A stretch of DNA of 64,000 nt. Source: Candidimonas sp. (GTDB lineage Bacteria > Pseudomonadota > Gammaproteobacteria > Burkholderiales > Burkholderiaceae_B). Positions 1 through 10,427 of the stretch are shown here, in pieces. Both the position numbers and the translations under genes were made by a program. The stretch spans positions 1 through 64,000 of the forward strand of contig SCRC01000063.1 of NCBI GenBank assembly GCA_004297945.1. The letters run 5' to 3'. The notes beneath the pieces are model-generated. The model worked only from the letters and a program-made list of their open reading frames with translations, ran no database searches and had not been told where the DNA came from. Position 1 is the stretch's first letter; the number at the start of each line of letters is the position of its first letter.

Positions 1-131
1 AGATGACCTTTGCCATGGGCGAGGCCCTGGCGCATCTGCATGCCTTGTATTTTGAGGGCAAGCTCACGCGTGAAACCGGCGCCGATGGCGTGATTCGCTT
101 CAGTGTGAAGCAGCCGCTAGAGCATTTTTGA
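1..131 (+). CDS. C-terminal end of an MBL-fold metallo-hydrolase-like protein (5' truncated by window)
   Basis: Open frame from the window start: ...MTFAMGEALAHLHALYFEGKLTRETGADGVIRFSVKQPLEHF*, typical of MBL-fold hydrolase C-termini. Confidence 0.55.
   Translation, partial: MTFAMGEALAHLHALYFEGKLTRETGADGVIRFSVKQPLEHF
108..130 (+). repeat. 23-bp inverted repeat, left copy (AAGCAGCCGCTAGAGCATTTTTG)
   Basis: Exact reverse complement found at 848-870. Confidence 0.9.
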
Positions 132-228
132 TTGAAGTGTTTACGGAACTGAACGCGTTTCGCGTCGCTATTTTTTGAGTCGTTTTGGGTGGGGTAATCG
201 TTATGGGCGGGGTCGTTCTATTAACACG

Positions 229-451
229 CCGCAGGGCGAGGGGTGGGTAGCGTCCGGTCCGTCCAGCGGTCGTGGCGCTCACGCGCCCCGACTGCCCGGG
301 TCTGCCTCGTCCAGGCGGGCGTCGGGCGAACTCACTTAGCCTCGCACGCGAGGCTACGTTCAGACAGCGCCCGACGACAGCCCCCGCCTTCCCTTCGTCA
401 GCACCCGGCGCTGGCCCAATGACCGGACGCTACCCACCCCTCGCCCTGCGG
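229..451 (+). repeat. Palindromic element A: 31-bp perfect inverted arms (229-259 / 421-451) around a conserved core (301-407)
   Basis: CCGCAGGGCGAGGGGTGGGTAGCGTCCGGTC at 229 and its exact reverse complement at 421; apex hairpin GCCTCGCACGCGAGGC. Confidence 0.85.
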
Positions 452-587
452 CTGCGATGATGACGTGCAACGGGAGATGTGGAGGGCGGCGGATGTTGGG
501 TCGATGGATGTCTATGGGCAACGGGCAACGAGCAACGTGATAGACACAGGCTGCAGGCAAATGAGTTCCAGGCATGTCATAACGCGA

Positions 588-785
588 GCCGTCTATGGGA
601 GCTGGGCCGGGCCGGCGTAAGGCGTGCCCCGGATGCTGACGAAGGGAAGGCGGGGGCTGTCGGCGGGCCATGTTTGAGCGGAGCCTCGCGCGCGAGGCGT
701 AGCGAGTTTGGCCCGACGCCCGCCTGGACGAGGCAGATCCGGATCAGGCACGCCGTGCCGGTCCTGCCCAGCTCCCATAGACGGC
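588..785 (-). repeat. Palindromic element B: 20-bp perfect arms (588-607 / 766-785) around a core (629-737) homologous to element A in inverted orientation
   Basis: GCCGTCTATGGGAGCTGGGC at 588 and its reverse complement at 766; core shares TCTGCCTCGTCCAGGCGGGCGTCGGGC and CGACAGCCCCCGCCTTCCCTTCGTCAGCA with A. Confidence 0.85.
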
Positions 786-847
786 GTCTTTAAAGACCAG
801 CACGTCCAGCCAAATACTAAAACATCCCGTGCTGTATACCTTTTGAC

Positions 848-870
848 CAAAAATGCTCTAGCGGCTGCTT
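848..870 (-). repeat. 23-bp inverted repeat, right copy
   Basis: Exact reverse complement of 108-130. Confidence 0.9.
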
Positions 871-1484
871 AGCGCAAGTTTGAGGGCCAGGCCGATAAAT
901 ACGACGGCGGCAAATCGATTGAGCACGCGTTGGGCCTTTGCCGAATTTTGTATATGGTCGCCGAAGGCGCCTGAAAAGAAGGCAATGCAGCCAAATACGA
1001 TCAAGGCCGCAAGGATGAACAGCGCGCCCAGTTGCAGGGTCTGCAGCGCAACCGAGCCGCGCGCAGGCGAAGTGAACTGCGGCAAAAAGGCCAGGAAGAA
1101 CAGAGATACTTTCGGATTGGTCAGGTTCATGATGATGCCGCGGCGATATAACGTGCCGTTGGACAGCCGTGGAATCTTCTGGTGCGAAGCGAGGTGGCTG
1201 CGGGCACGCAATGCCCCCCAGGCCAGGTAAATCAGATACGCCGCTCCCAGCAGCTTGAGCACGGTAAATGCGGTTTGCGAGGCGGCAAAAAGCGCAGCCA
1301 GGCCGACGGCGACCGCAACGGTATGGCCGATCAGGCCGGTGCACAAGCCCAGCACCACCAGCATGCCCGAGGTGCGCCCCCACATGGCTGACTGCATCAG
1401 CACGAACAGGTTGTCGGGGCCCGGAGCCAGGGCCAGAAGCAGCGCAATGCCAAAAAACGAAAGCGCGACATCAATGGTCAGCAT
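858..1484 (-). CDS. LysE/RhtB family amino-acid exporter
   Basis: 208 aa, multiple TM segments, LALAPGPDNLFVLMQSA and NLTNPKVSLFFLAFLPQF motifs. Confidence 0.9.
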   Translation of the reverse strand: MLTIDVALSFFGIALLLALAPGPDNLFVLMQSAMWGRTSGMLVVLGLCTGLIGHTVAVAVGLAALFAASQTAFTVLKLLGAAYLIYLAWGALRARSHLASHQKIPRLSNGTLYRRGIIMNLTNPKVSLFFLAFLPQFTSPARGSVALQTLQLGALFILAALIVFGCIAFFSGAFGDHIQNSAKAQRVLNRFAAVVFIGLALKLALSSR

Positions 1485-1574
1485 GACGGTGTTCGCCGCG
1501 AGGTAAGTCGGACGGGGTGGTTATAAAATGCATGTTGGCTTTAACAGTTCGCATTATTCACTAGGCTACAGACC

Positions 1575-2774
1575 ATGACCCATACTTCTACACCACCGCA
1601 TTTGGATACCTTGTTGCAGCATACGGGCATCGCCGAGTTTAATCCCAAAACCGGCGCGGCTCCGGTTGCCGTGCCGTCGGTGCGCACCAGTACGGTGCGA
1701 TTTGCCTCGCTCGCCGCGCTTGATCAGGCGCAAGCCGGTAAGGCCCGTGGCGAGCGCGTCGTGACATATGGCCGGGTAGGCATGGATACGCACGCTGCGC
1801 TGGAGCAGGTGTTTTGCGATCTGGAAGGCGCGGATCGTGCTTTTCTGGCGCCTTCCGGCCTGGCGGCCATAACGCTGGCGCTGCTGGCGCTCGTCAATAG
1901 CGGCGACCATATGCTGGTGGCCGATTGTGTCTATGGGCCGGTGCGGCACCTGGACGACACGGTTTTGCAGCGCATGGGCATAGAAACTACCTATTGTCGC
2001 GCCACCCCTCAGGTTCTGGCCGAGCAGTTAAGGCCCACGACCCGTGTGCTCTATATCGAGTCGCCTGGTTCGCTCTTGTTTGAAATGCTCGATATTCCTG
2101 CGTTGGCCGAATTCGCCCGGCAGCATGGCTTGATCCTGGTGGCCGACAACACCTGGGGCTCGGGCTATATTTATCGTCCGCTGGATTTGGGCGCTCATGT
2201 GTCGGTGGTGGCCGGTACCAAATATGTGGGCGGACATTCCGACCTGATGCTGGGGGCAGTCGTGGCTTGTGACCCGGCCATCGTGCGGCGCATCAACGAT
2301 ACTCACTATGCCATGGGGTATGCCATCAGCGCTGATGACGCCTGGTTGGCCTTGCGGGGTGTACGAACCTTGCCTATACGTATGCGTGAACACGCGGCGC
2401 ATGCCTTGCGGATCTGCGAGTTTTTACAGGGCCGAGCCGAGGTCGGGCGAATCTACCACCCCGCTCTGGCGTCCGATCAGGGCCATGCGATCTGGGCGCG
2501 CGATTGCACCGGTTCAAACGGCATGATGGCGGTCGAGCTAAAGCTCGACGCAGCGGCTGCCCGGCGCTTTGTTGATGCGCTGCGCTTGTTCAGCATTGGA
2601 TTTTCCTGGGGCGGTTTCGAAAGCCTGGTGCAATTGGTCAATACCGGGGTGCTGGCCGCCCACGGCTATTGGCAGCACAGCGATAACGCACTGGTGCGCC
2701 TGCATATTGGCCTGGAGTCGCCCGATGACCTGATGGTCGATCTGGCGCAAGCATTCGCCGCCGCGCGCGCGTAA
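1575..2774 (+). CDS. metC: Cystathionine beta-lyase-like PLP enzyme
   Basis: 399 aa; VVADNTWGSGYIYRPLDLGAHVSVVAGTKYVGGHSDLMLG is the Cys/Met-metabolism PLP signature. Confidence 0.88.
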   Translation: MTHTSTPPHLDTLLQHTGIAEFNPKTGAAPVAVPSVRTSTVRFASLAALDQAQAGKARGERVVTYGRVGMDTHAALEQVFCDLEGADRAFLAPSGLAAITLALLALVNSGDHMLVADCVYGPVRHLDDTVLQRMGIETTYCRATPQVLAEQLRPTTRVLYIESPGSLLFEMLDIPALAEFARQHGLILVADNTWGSGYIYRPLDLGAHVSVVAGTKYVGGHSDLMLGAVVACDPAIVRRINDTHYAMGYAISADDAWLALRGVRTLPIRMREHAAHALRICEFLQGRAEVGRIYHPALASDQGHAIWARDCTGSNGMMAVELKLDAAAARRFVDALRLFSIGFSWGGFESLVQLVNTGVLAAHGYWQHSDNALVRLHIGLESPDDLMVDLAQAFAAARA

Positions 2775-2806
2775 ATGAATTGTGTAGATAATGTAGCGGC
2801 AGGCTA

Positions 2807-2896
2807 GTGTAGCGACAGGCCTTGTGCCTGTCATCCATGCAAAATAAGATCTTGGCCGTTGAAAATTTTGGCAGCCACAAGGGCTGCCGCTACAAA
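2807..2896. repeat. REP-like inverted arm pair
   Basis: GTGTAGCGACAGGCCTTGTGCCTGTC ... TGGCAGCCACAAGGGCTGCCGCTACAA. Confidence 0.8.
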
Positions 2897-2910
2897 AACG
2901 TATCCGTCGC

Positions 2911-3546
2911 CTATTTCTTGTTGACCATGTCAACCAGTTTTTGCGCTTCCTTTATCGTTCCTTCGTAGCTTTGTGTCATGGATGGCGAGGTCACGTATTT
3001 GCCGTCCACTGAAATGCTCGGAGTGCCTTCGATCTGGTAACTCTTGGCCTGTTCGTTGGCTCGTGTGACTTTGGCCTGGACGCCGAAGGACGTAAAGACG
3101 GCCACGAATTTGGCCCGATCCAGGCCTTTGCTGACGGCCCAGTCGGTGATCGCTTTTTGATCGTAAATAGGCTTGTGCTCTTCGTGTATGGCTTTGAACA
3201 CTGCGGGGTGTAGATCCAGCCTGCCCATGACGTCAAGTGTGTAGTACAGCCTTTGCAGGTCGGCCATGCTCGCGTTGAAGGCTACCGGAACAGAGCGGAA
3301 GACCACATTGGGCGGAAGTGTCTTGACCCATTTTTGAACCATGGGCTCGATGGCTGCGCAGTGCGGGCAGGTATAGGCGAAGAATTCCAGCACTTCGATT
3401 TTCCCCGGGGTGTCCGAGGGCTGGGCCTGGTCCAGGGTGGCATATTGGCCTTGAGCGTCGGCAGCCTGACTGATGGGGGCGAAGAGTACGCCTGACCCTA
3501 TTGTGATGACAGCTATTGCACGTAGAAAAAAGTTTTTTAGCGACAT
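2911..3546 (-). CDS. dsbA: Thiol:disulfide interchange protein DsbA
   Basis: Signal peptide, FFAYTCPHCAAIEP thioredoxin-like CPHC motif, IEGTPSISVDGKYVT cis-Pro loop. Confidence 0.93.
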   Translation of the reverse strand: MSLKNFFLRAIAVITIGSGVLFAPISQAADAQGQYATLDQAQPSDTPGKIEVLEFFAYTCPHCAAIEPMVQKWVKTLPPNVVFRSVPVAFNASMADLQRLYYTLDVMGRLDLHPAVFKAIHEEHKPIYDQKAITDWAVSKGLDRAKFVAVFTSFGVQAKVTRANEQAKSYQIEGTPSISVDGKYVTSPSMTQSYEGTIKEAQKLVDMVNKK

Positions 3547-3672
3547 GGTTTCGTAATCCAGAACAAATCAAGAAAATAAGACAGCTAATGTGGCGACAAG
3601 TTCAGCGCAGGTACAACGATAGGCCAAGCGCAAAGCCGTAGCAAGTTCAACGTAAATCCGATCCGTTTCAGT

Positions 3673-4380
3673 TCATTGGCGTACGACGGACGAGGTTATT
3701 TTTTCTTCGCTCAATCGCGCCCTGGATCGGTTCATTGCGTCGATCCCCTTGAAGGGGCCCACCCGAACGCGGTTGATGGTGGAGCCGTTGACCTGAGCCT
3801 TTTGCACTTCAGCCGGCAGGCCCATAAGCAGAATTCGCGCCTTGGTCGCCTCGGCCTCTTTGTTGGAATGGAAGGCGCCGGCCTGCAAAAAATAAATGGT
3901 CTGCGTATTGGCTGGCGCGGGTGTTTTCGCTGCGGCAGCAGCGGCTTTGGCTGTTGGTGCAGGCAGGGGAGCGGGCGGCTTGGCAGGCGCTTTGCTGTTG
4001 TCGGTCAGTGTGGCTATAAGATTGCTAAGCTTGTCTCCTGCCAGGGGTTTGTCGGCTGCGGGCGATGTCTGCCCTTTTGCGGTGGACGCCTGGCCTGACA
4101 GCGGCACGGGTGCGGTATTGATCGGTCCGGTAGGCGCTACGCCTGCTCCCCCATCGTTGCCGTACAAGCCTACGTTGGGATCGGGCGCGTCTTTCAGATC
4201 GGGGAGCAATGTTTTTGCCGGATCGCGGCTGGCGTGATCGACAAAGGGCATTGGCGCGCGGGCCACGAAAACCGCAACGACCGTCGCGATGGCAAGCCCG
4301 ATGATAAGGCCGGCAAGCACGCCAAACCACGTGCTGCCGCCCGATCTTGAACCCGATGAACTGCGATTATTGCGTGCCAT
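3673..4380 (-). CDS. SPOR domain-containing membrane protein
   Basis: N-terminal TM, Pro/Ala-rich linker, C-terminal YFLQAGAFHSNKEAEATKARILLMGL...RVRVGPF SPOR signature. Confidence 0.9.
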   Translation of the reverse strand: MARNNRSSSGSRSGGSTWFGVLAGLIIGLAIATVVAVFVARAPMPFVDHASRDPAKTLLPDLKDAPDPNVGLYGNDGGAGVAPTGPINTAPVPLSGQASTAKGQTSPAADKPLAGDKLSNLIATLTDNSKAPAKPPAPLPAPTAKAAAAAAKTPAPANTQTIYFLQAGAFHSNKEAEATKARILLMGLPAEVQKAQVNGSTINRVRVGPFKGIDAMNRSRARLSEEKITSSVVRQ

Positions 4381-4389
4381 GGGAATGGA

Positions 4390-6069
4390 TTACATCCTTT
4401 CAGGGGCGGACACCCCAAGTAACGCCAGGCCGCTGGCGATCACTTGGCGAGTTGCCTGGGCCAGACGCAAGCGCGCCAGCTTGAGCGCATCGTTGTCGAC
4501 CAGAACTCGCTCGGCGTTGTACCAAGCGTGGAAATCGGCGGCACAATCGCGCAGCCAGAACGCAATGTGATGCGGCGCCAGTTCTTGTGTGGCCAGCGCC
4601 ACCGTGTCGGGGTATTCGGCCAGGCGTTGCATCAGGGCGAATTCGCTTGGAGCGGTGAGAACGCGGGGGTCGGCGGCGGCGGCTTGCGGCAACAGGTTTG
4701 CGGACGCTTTTAGAATCGAGCAAATGCGCGCATGCGCATACTGGATATAGTAAACCGGATTTTCCTCGTTCTTGGACAAGGCCAGGTCAATGTCGAAAAT
4801 AAATTCGGAGTCGGCGCGGCGCTGAATGAGAAAGAACCGGACGGCGTCCTGTCCGACCCAGTCGATCAGATCGCGCATGGTGACGTAGCTTCCCGCCCGT
4901 TTGGAGATTTTCACTTCGGCACCGTTGCGCACGACTCTGACCATTTTATGCAATATGTAGGCGGGGTAATCCTTGGGTATGCCCAGATTCAGGCCTTGCA
5001 GGCCTGCCCGCACCCGCGCGACCGTACCATGATGGTCGCTGCCCTGGATATTGATGGCATGGTGAAAGCCGCGTTCCCATTTGGTCACGTGGTAGGCCAC
5101 GTCGGGGACAAAATAGGTATAGCCGCCTTCGGACTTGCGCATCACGCGGTCCTTGTCGTCGCCAGTGCCAAGAGCGGTGGTGCGCAGCCACAGCGCGCCT
5201 TCGTGTTCATAGGTGTGACCAGCGGCGATGAGCGCTTGTACGGTGTTGTCGACCCTGTCGCTGGTGTAAAGCGAGCTCTCGAGATAGTAGTTGTCGAAAC
5301 GCAGGCTGAACGCTTGTAGATCCAGATCTTGTTCATGGCGCAGGTACGCCACGGCAAAGTGGCGAATGTCGTCGAGGCTGTCGATGTTGCCGCTGGCCGT
5401 CACCGATTTGCCATCGGCCGCCTGCACCGTGGCGCAGGCCTGGAAGTCGTGGACGATATCGAGGATGTAGTCGCCCTTATAGCCTTCGGCCGGGAATCTC
5501 TCTGATTGCGGGCTTATGCCCTGCGCTCGCGCCTGGACGCTGATCGCCAGATTTTCGATCTGCTTGCCGGCGTCGTTGTAATAGAACTCGCGGGTGACGT
5601 CAAAGCCCCGTGCGGCAAACAGGCGGCAAAGCGAATCGCCCAGGGCCGCCTGGCGGGCGTGCCCTACGTGCAAAGGGCCGGTGGGATTGGCCGAGACGAA
5701 TTCAACCAGAACCTTTTCGCCGGAAGGCGGGAGCGTTCCGTATAGATCGCCCTGCGCGGAAATTTGGCCAATAACGGCCTGGCGCGCGGCGTGGCTTAGG
5801 CGAAAATTGATAAAACCGGGGCCGGCGACCTCGGCCGATGCGATAAGGGCCTGCGCATCGCCAGCCAGCGCGTCGACGATTTGTTGCGCCAGCTCGCGTG
5901 GATTGCGTTTGGCGGGCTTGGCGATTTGCATGGCCACGTTGCTGGCGATGTCGCCATGGGCGGCCACTTTCGGACGCTCCAGCAAAATCTTGGGCGACGC
6001 CTCGGGGACCAGCCTGGCCACGGCGGCCTGAATCAAGGAAATAAGTTGTTTTTGTTGCTCTGGGAGCAT
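4390..6069 (-). CDS. argS: Arginyl-tRNA synthetase
   Basis: 559 aa; [22 protein letters not shown] (HIGH-type) and [27 protein letters not shown] motifs. Confidence 0.97.
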   Translation of the reverse strand: MLPEQQKQLISLIQAAVARLVPEASPKILLERPKVAAHGDIASNVAMQIAKPAKRNPRELAQQIVDALAGDAQALIASAEVAGPGFINFRLSHAARQAVIGQISAQGDLYGTLPPSGEKVLVEFVSANPTGPLHVGHARQAALGDSLCRLFAARGFDVTREFYYNDAGKQIENLAISVQARAQGISPQSERFPAEGYKGDYILDIVHDFQACATVQAADGKSVTASGNIDSLDDIRHFAVAYLRHEQDLDLQAFSLRFDNYYLESSLYTSDRVDNTVQALIAAGHTYEHEGALWLRTTALGTGDDKDRVMRKSEGGYTYFVPDVAYHVTKWERGFHHAINIQGSDHHGTVARVRAGLQGLNLGIPKDYPAYILHKMVRVVRNGAEVKISKRAGSYVTMRDLIDWVGQDAVRFFLIQRRADSEFIFDIDLALSKNEENPVYYIQYAHARICSILKASANLLPQAAAADPRVLTAPSEFALMQRLAEYPDTVALATQELAPHHIAFWLRDCAADFHAWYNAERVLVDNDALKLARLRLAQATRQVIASGLALLGVSAPERM

Positions 6070-6145
6070 AAGACGTTGTTTTTGGCAAAACTGGAAAGAC
6101 GTAAATGATAGCGTGATTTGCCTTGCGCTGCCCTGTATGAGGCGC

Positions 6146-9100
6146 CTACACGGGAAGATCCTGCCAGCCCAGTTCGTTTCGCAGCCATTGCGCGTAGCCG
6201 CGCATGTCTACCGTACCGACCTCGGTCGTTAGTGTGCTGCGCCAGTTGGCAATGCGTTGAATGAGCTCTTCTGTGGTGTCGCGTTGCAAACTGCCCAGTT
6301 GAGGGTGATCGTCCTGGTTGGGCCAGCCAGGCGAGCCGTCCTGGCCGTCGACGCGGCGGTCGCCGTCTTGCACGGATCGGACCAGTGCCGAGCGCTGGTC
6401 GTGCACAATGGGCTCGGTGATTTCCCGATCAGACAAAGGCGCGGTATCGAAACGCAGCAAGGCGGCTCGCGCCTGCCACAGCATCCAGTTAAGCGCCACG
6501 TCGGAGAGGTCGCCGCGCGAATTGGGCTGGCCCTTGTCGTCGGTGTCCGTGCCGCCGCCTATGTCGGCATGGGCTCCGATGAATGCCGCTTCGACGGCAT
6601 TGTTTGCGGGGCCGCCGGCGGCTGAGACCAGTGGATACAGCCAGCGCCGCTCCTGCAGGGCGACTGCGTGCGCCACCCAGCCCCAGGCCGAGGCGATGCT
6701 CAGGTCGTACTGAGTGTTGTCGATGCCACCCAGGCCAAATTGGGCGACCGTATCGAACAGGCCCATGAACCGGAGGTCGAGGCAGGCCGTTACCAGGCCG
6801 CGAACGCTGTCCGTATACGAAAAAAGCCCCTGTTCAATGTGCTGATCGAGCAGATTTCCGAAATGCCTGGCCAGGGCTGCGCCGCGCGAGTAGCCGAGGA
6901 TATCTATGGGAATAATATCGCGACCGGCGCCGTCCAGCGCGTCAAGAAGCGATTGCCATTGCGCGTCGATGATCGCCGGCGCAGAGTACGCGGTGACAGC
7001 GTCCCAGTTCAAATGAGAGGGGTTGCCCGGGCCGCTCTGGTAGAAGGCCGGGCCGTCCTGATACCATTGGCTCATTTTCCAGACGTTGGTTTGCGACACG
7101 GGGCTGTTGCGGGTGCCGTCAAACGAAAACAGCAACAGGCCCAGCGGGTCGACGTAGCGTTTGGCTTGTTGATTGGCATAGCCTAGCGCCTGGTTGGCGG
7201 GAACGGGCCCAAGCGGATCGGGCTCCAGGTACTGGCCCAGTTCTGGCAGGTAGGTGCGCAAGAGATTGTCGTGCCATCCGGTGCTGCGGTCGGCGATCTG
7301 GCCGGGCAGGCGTAGATCGAGCGCGAGGTCGCCGGCGATTTGCCTGGCCGCCCCTGTTGGGCTGTAGGTGGCGAGCCAGCGTATTTTCCGTTGGTCGTCG
7401 GTGACCATGCGCGGGGCACCCAGCAGATCCGAGTGTGCCGCGTACAAGACGCCGGGCGATGTGGCCCGGCCCTCGCCGGTTGCCGGATAATCTATGAGAC
7501 CCACCAGCGTGAGTCCGGCATAAATGTAGCGGCGGGTGATGTTCGGTTGGGCCGCGGGGTGCCGATCTGGCGCCCCCGCCCGCGGGGCCTGCGATTCGGC
7601 CGCCAGTTGGTTGTTCAGATAGAAATAGTCGGTGCGCGTGCCGGCTGATATCTTGGCAATGCGCTGGCCGAACGCATTGTGGCGATAAACGTCCGGCGTG
7701 TGGCCCGGGAGGCTTGCGCCGGTGAGGCGGCGGTTGGGGCCGTATTCCAGCGTGTATCCCTGGTAGCGTGTGGGCAACCCGCTGGCATCGCGCTCGATGG
7801 CCGGCTTGAGGGTGTTTGACGCCGGGCGTTGCGCCGCCAGCGCGCCGTCGTTGTGCCATGCGTACCATTGAGCGGATTCGGCCTGCTGCTGTTGCGCACC
7901 GATGAGGCGCGACTGGCGGTCGTAGGCGTAGTTCCAGGTCTCGACATGGTTTTGCGAGGGCACGCGGTGCTGCTCTTGTTGCACCAGGCCGTGCGGGCCG
8001 TAGTCCTGGTGCTGGGCCCATACCGGTCTGCCGCCGTGATGCAGGATCAGATCGCTGGCCTGCCCCTTGGAGAGTCGTGTTTGCAATTGTAGGCCGTTGC
8101 CGTATTGGTAGCCCGCCAGAGGTGCAGCGCTTTCGATGACGCGGTGGACACGGTCTTGCGCATCGCGCCAGGCGATGGACTGCAACCGCCCGTGCGTGTC
8201 CCATTTGTAGTGCAAGGCGCCGCCTTCGGGCAACTGATGTCGGGTCAGGCGGCTTTTGTTGTCGTAGCGGAACTGTTCGGTATAGCGCATAGCGTTGTCT
8301 GAAGGTGAGAGGCGGCGCTCGACGCGGCGCTGGATCAGGCGGTTTTGGGCATCGTAGCGACGGGTTTCATTTTCGTGCGGATGGCGGATATGGGCCAGAT
8401 GCGGCCCGCGCCAGCCAAGCACGGTTTCTTGCTTTTCACGGGCGTTTTGTTCGATGATTTGAACGGGACGGCCGGCCGCGTCGTAGCGATAGCGCCATTG
8501 GTCGCCATTGGCAAAAGTGCGCTCCACGGGACGCAGCTTTGCGTCGAACCGGGTGTGTTCGGTGCCGGTCAGGGTGCTGCTCCATGAGCTTCGAGAAGCC
8601 TGAGCTCCATAACGCAATATCAGGCCGGGCCACCCCCCCGACGGCTCGCTGATGCGTTCGACCGCGCCCGTCGCCGTCCGGAAAATATCCGTTCCGTTGA
8701 TATGTACCAGGCGCCCCCGGTCGTCGTAGCGGGCCTGGCTGCCTGGCGCCGCGCAGCCGGGACACGGAGCGCCGCTGACACGGGTCAGGACGTGGCGGCC
8801 GCCTTTGCGAGCCGTATGAAAAGTTGTTTTTTCGCCGGACGCGTTCGTCACCACCGTAAGGCCTTCGGACAGCGGGCCGGGGGCTTTCAGATAGCGTAGC
8901 GTGAGCCGGCCGGTGCGTTCTTGCGGGCCGCCCAGGATTGATAGTGTGGCGCGGCCGCTTACGTCGTACGCCCAGGTATTGCTGCGTTCCTGGCGCTCGC
9001 CGTTGGCTGACACGGTTTCGATGCCGGTTAAATGGTAAGGATTGCCCGCTTGCAATAAGGGCTCGTACAGATAGCGCCGCCGCATTCCATCTGGCCGTAT

Positions 9101-9877
9101 CACCTGGTTCAGACGCCAGGGCCCGGTTGCCTGACCGGACGGCGTGGTTACCGCTTGGTAGGTATAGCGGAACGCCCCGAGCGGGGTATCGATGCGGCTT
9201 AAATAGGCACGCCCGCTGATGGTTTGATAGGAAAAGCCCAGCGCCAGGCCCGATTTGGATGTTAGCCGCATAATGGCGCCAAACTCGGGGCCGGGGGCGC
9301 TTTGGCGCTGGATGTCCAGCGCCTGCCCGCCTGGGAAATCAATGCGAACGAGCCGGCCATGCCGGTCAAAGCGGTTTTTCTGGCCGTTGGGCCACGTCCA
9401 GATCCACTGCTGTTCATGCGCGTCTACACGGCCGGTGCGTCCGGTGTGTTCGCCCTTACGCGCAAAGCTGATGCGGCTGCCGTCTGCCTGCACGATTTGT
9501 AGACGTCCGCCTGCATGGAATAGCCGGGTGTCGTAGGACAAGGCCCAGCCTGGCCCCAGAACCGACTGGCGGCGATCCAGCGAATTGTAGTGTCGGCGCA
9601 GTTCCAGTTCAGGGGTGCGTGGCGCGGCGGGCAGGTCGAGTTCTTGCTGGTATTTGTTGCCGGTGGCCAGATGGATGGGATTGCCCACGCCAAGATTCAG
9701 CTTGGGTTCAGGGTTGTCGGCAAGCGAGGCCAGGCCCCCCTGGGCGCAGGGCTGGCCCAGAAGCGAGGGATTGCAGCTTAAGTCAGCTCCGACTGCCGTG
9801 CCGGCGCACAAGGCCAGTAGCCATATCGGCGCCATGAAGTGCCGTGTCATAATGCGTTTCGCCAAATTCGAAAACAC
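6146..9877 (-). CDS. Giant RHS-repeat protein with DUF2235 (Tle1-like alpha/beta-hydrolase) C-terminal domain
   Basis: 1243 aa; N-terminal signal peptide, YD repeats, RHS core [36 protein letters not shown], then [20 protein letters not shown] and GAHADIGGG motifs. Confidence 0.9.
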   Translation of the reverse strand: MFSNLAKRIMTRHFMAPIWLLALCAGTAVGADLSCNPSLLGQPCAQGGLASLADNPEPKLNLGVGNPIHLATGNKYQQELDLPAAPRTPELELRRHYNSLDRRQSVLGPGWALSYDTRLFHAGGRLQIVQADGSRISFARKGEHTGRTGRVDAHEQQWIWTWPNGQKNRFDRHGRLVRIDFPGGQALDIQRQSAPGPEFGAIMRLTSKSGLALGFSYQTISGRAYLSRIDTPLGAFRYTYQAVTTPSGQATGPWRLNQVIRPDGMRRRYLYEPLLQAGNPYHLTGIETVSANGERQERSNTWAYDVSGRATLSILGGPQERTGRLTLRYLKAPGPLSEGLTVVTNASGEKTTFHTARKGGRHVLTRVSGAPCPGCAAPGSQARYDDRGRLVHINGTDIFRTATGAVERISEPSGGWPGLILRYGAQASRSSWSSTLTGTEHTRFDAKLRPVERTFANGDQWRYRYDAAGRPVQIIEQNAREKQETVLGWRGPHLAHIRHPHENETRRYDAQNRLIQRRVERRLSPSDNAMRYTEQFRYDNKSRLTRHQLPEGGALHYKWDTHGRLQSIAWRDAQDRVHRVIESAAPLAGYQYGNGLQLQTRLSKGQASDLILHHGGRPVWAQHQDYGPHGLVQQEQHRVPSQNHVETWNYAYDRQSRLIGAQQQQAESAQWYAWHNDGALAAQRPASNTLKPAIERDASGLPTRYQGYTLEYGPNRRLTGASLPGHTPDVYRHNAFGQRIAKISAGTRTDYFYLNNQLAAESQAPRAGAPDRHPAAQPNITRRYIYAGLTLVGLIDYPATGEGRATSPGVLYAAHSDLLGAPRMVTDDQRKIRWLATYSPTGAARQIAGDLALDLRLPGQIADRSTGWHDNLLRTYLPELGQYLEPDPLGPVPANQALGYANQQAKRYVDPLGLLLFSFDGTRNSPVSQTNVWKMSQWYQDGPAFYQSGPGNPSHLNWDAVTAYSAPAIIDAQWQSLLDALDGAGRDIIPIDILGYSRGAALARHFGNLLDQHIEQGLFSYTDSVRGLVTACLDLRFMGLFDTVAQFGLGGIDNTQYDLSIASAWGWVAHAVALQERRWLYPLVSAAGGPANNAVEAAFIGAHADIGGGTDTDDKGQPNSRGDLSDVALNWMLWQARAALLRFDTAPLSDREITEPIVHDQRSALVRSVQDGDRRVDGQDGSPGWPNQDDHPQLGSLQRDTTEELIQRIANWRSTLTTEVGTVDMRGYAQWLRNELGWQDLPV

Positions 9878-9948
9878 CTATATTGCCGCTTGGCACGGCG
9901 CGCAAGATAAGGTAGTGTATCTATGTGTCTATTGAGGGAAACCGAAGC

Positions 9949-10290
9949 ATGCTAGTTGTCTTTCATTCCAAAGCCGCCGCCGAAGTTCTCATGTTCGAGA
10001 AACACGCGCTACCCATTCTGATTGCCGCAGGCAAGCCTTATACCGATACGCTGCCTGCGCGCGGCGTCATCACTCGCGACCAACTCGATGCCGCCATAGC
10101 GGGAATTGAAGGCGCAATTTCAAGCGATACCGATTCGGCATTTTCGGACGAGAACGACGATTCCAAGGCACACCCGATTTCGCACGCCGTAAGCTTTCGT
10201 CGGCGTGCCTGGCCGTTGCTGGCCATGCTCAAGCTATCGCGTGATCAGCAGGTCGATGTGTTGTGGGAACCGGCGCCTACCAACTGGTGA
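9949..10290 (+). CDS. DUF1840-like protein
   Basis: MLVVFHSKAAAEVLMFEKHALPILIAAGK...PISHAVSFRRRAWPLLAMLKLS; internal ATG preferred over the GTG at 9925. Confidence 0.75.
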   Translation: MLVVFHSKAAAEVLMFEKHALPILIAAGKPYTDTLPARGVITRDQLDAAIAGIEGAISSDTDSAFSDENDDSKAHPISHAVSFRRRAWPLLAMLKLSRDQQVDVLWEPAPTNW

Positions 10291-10316
10291 GCCACTCGTA
10301 GAAGTCGTGGCGCCTT

Positions 10317-10405
10317 GTAGCGGCAGCCCTTGTGGCTGCCATATCATTGAGAACCGAAACGGTATTTATCGAACGCCGATGGCAGCCACAAGGGCTGCCG
10401 CTACA
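10317..10405. repeat. REP-like inverted arm pair
   Basis: TGTAGCGGCAGCCCTTGTGGCTGCC ... GGCAGCCACAAGGGCTGCCGCTACAA. Confidence 0.9.
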
Positions 10406-10427
10406 ACCGGCGGGTAAGTTTTCTCAA

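Noticed and set aside
360-850. Short ORFs (103, 104 and 85 aa) in the first kilobase
   Set aside because: They lie within the palindromic repeat elements and translate repeat sequence in several frames.
7119-8204. 361-aa minus-strand ORF inside the RHS gene
   Set aside because: Alternative frame of the RHS coding sequence; Arg/Pro-rich with no domain.
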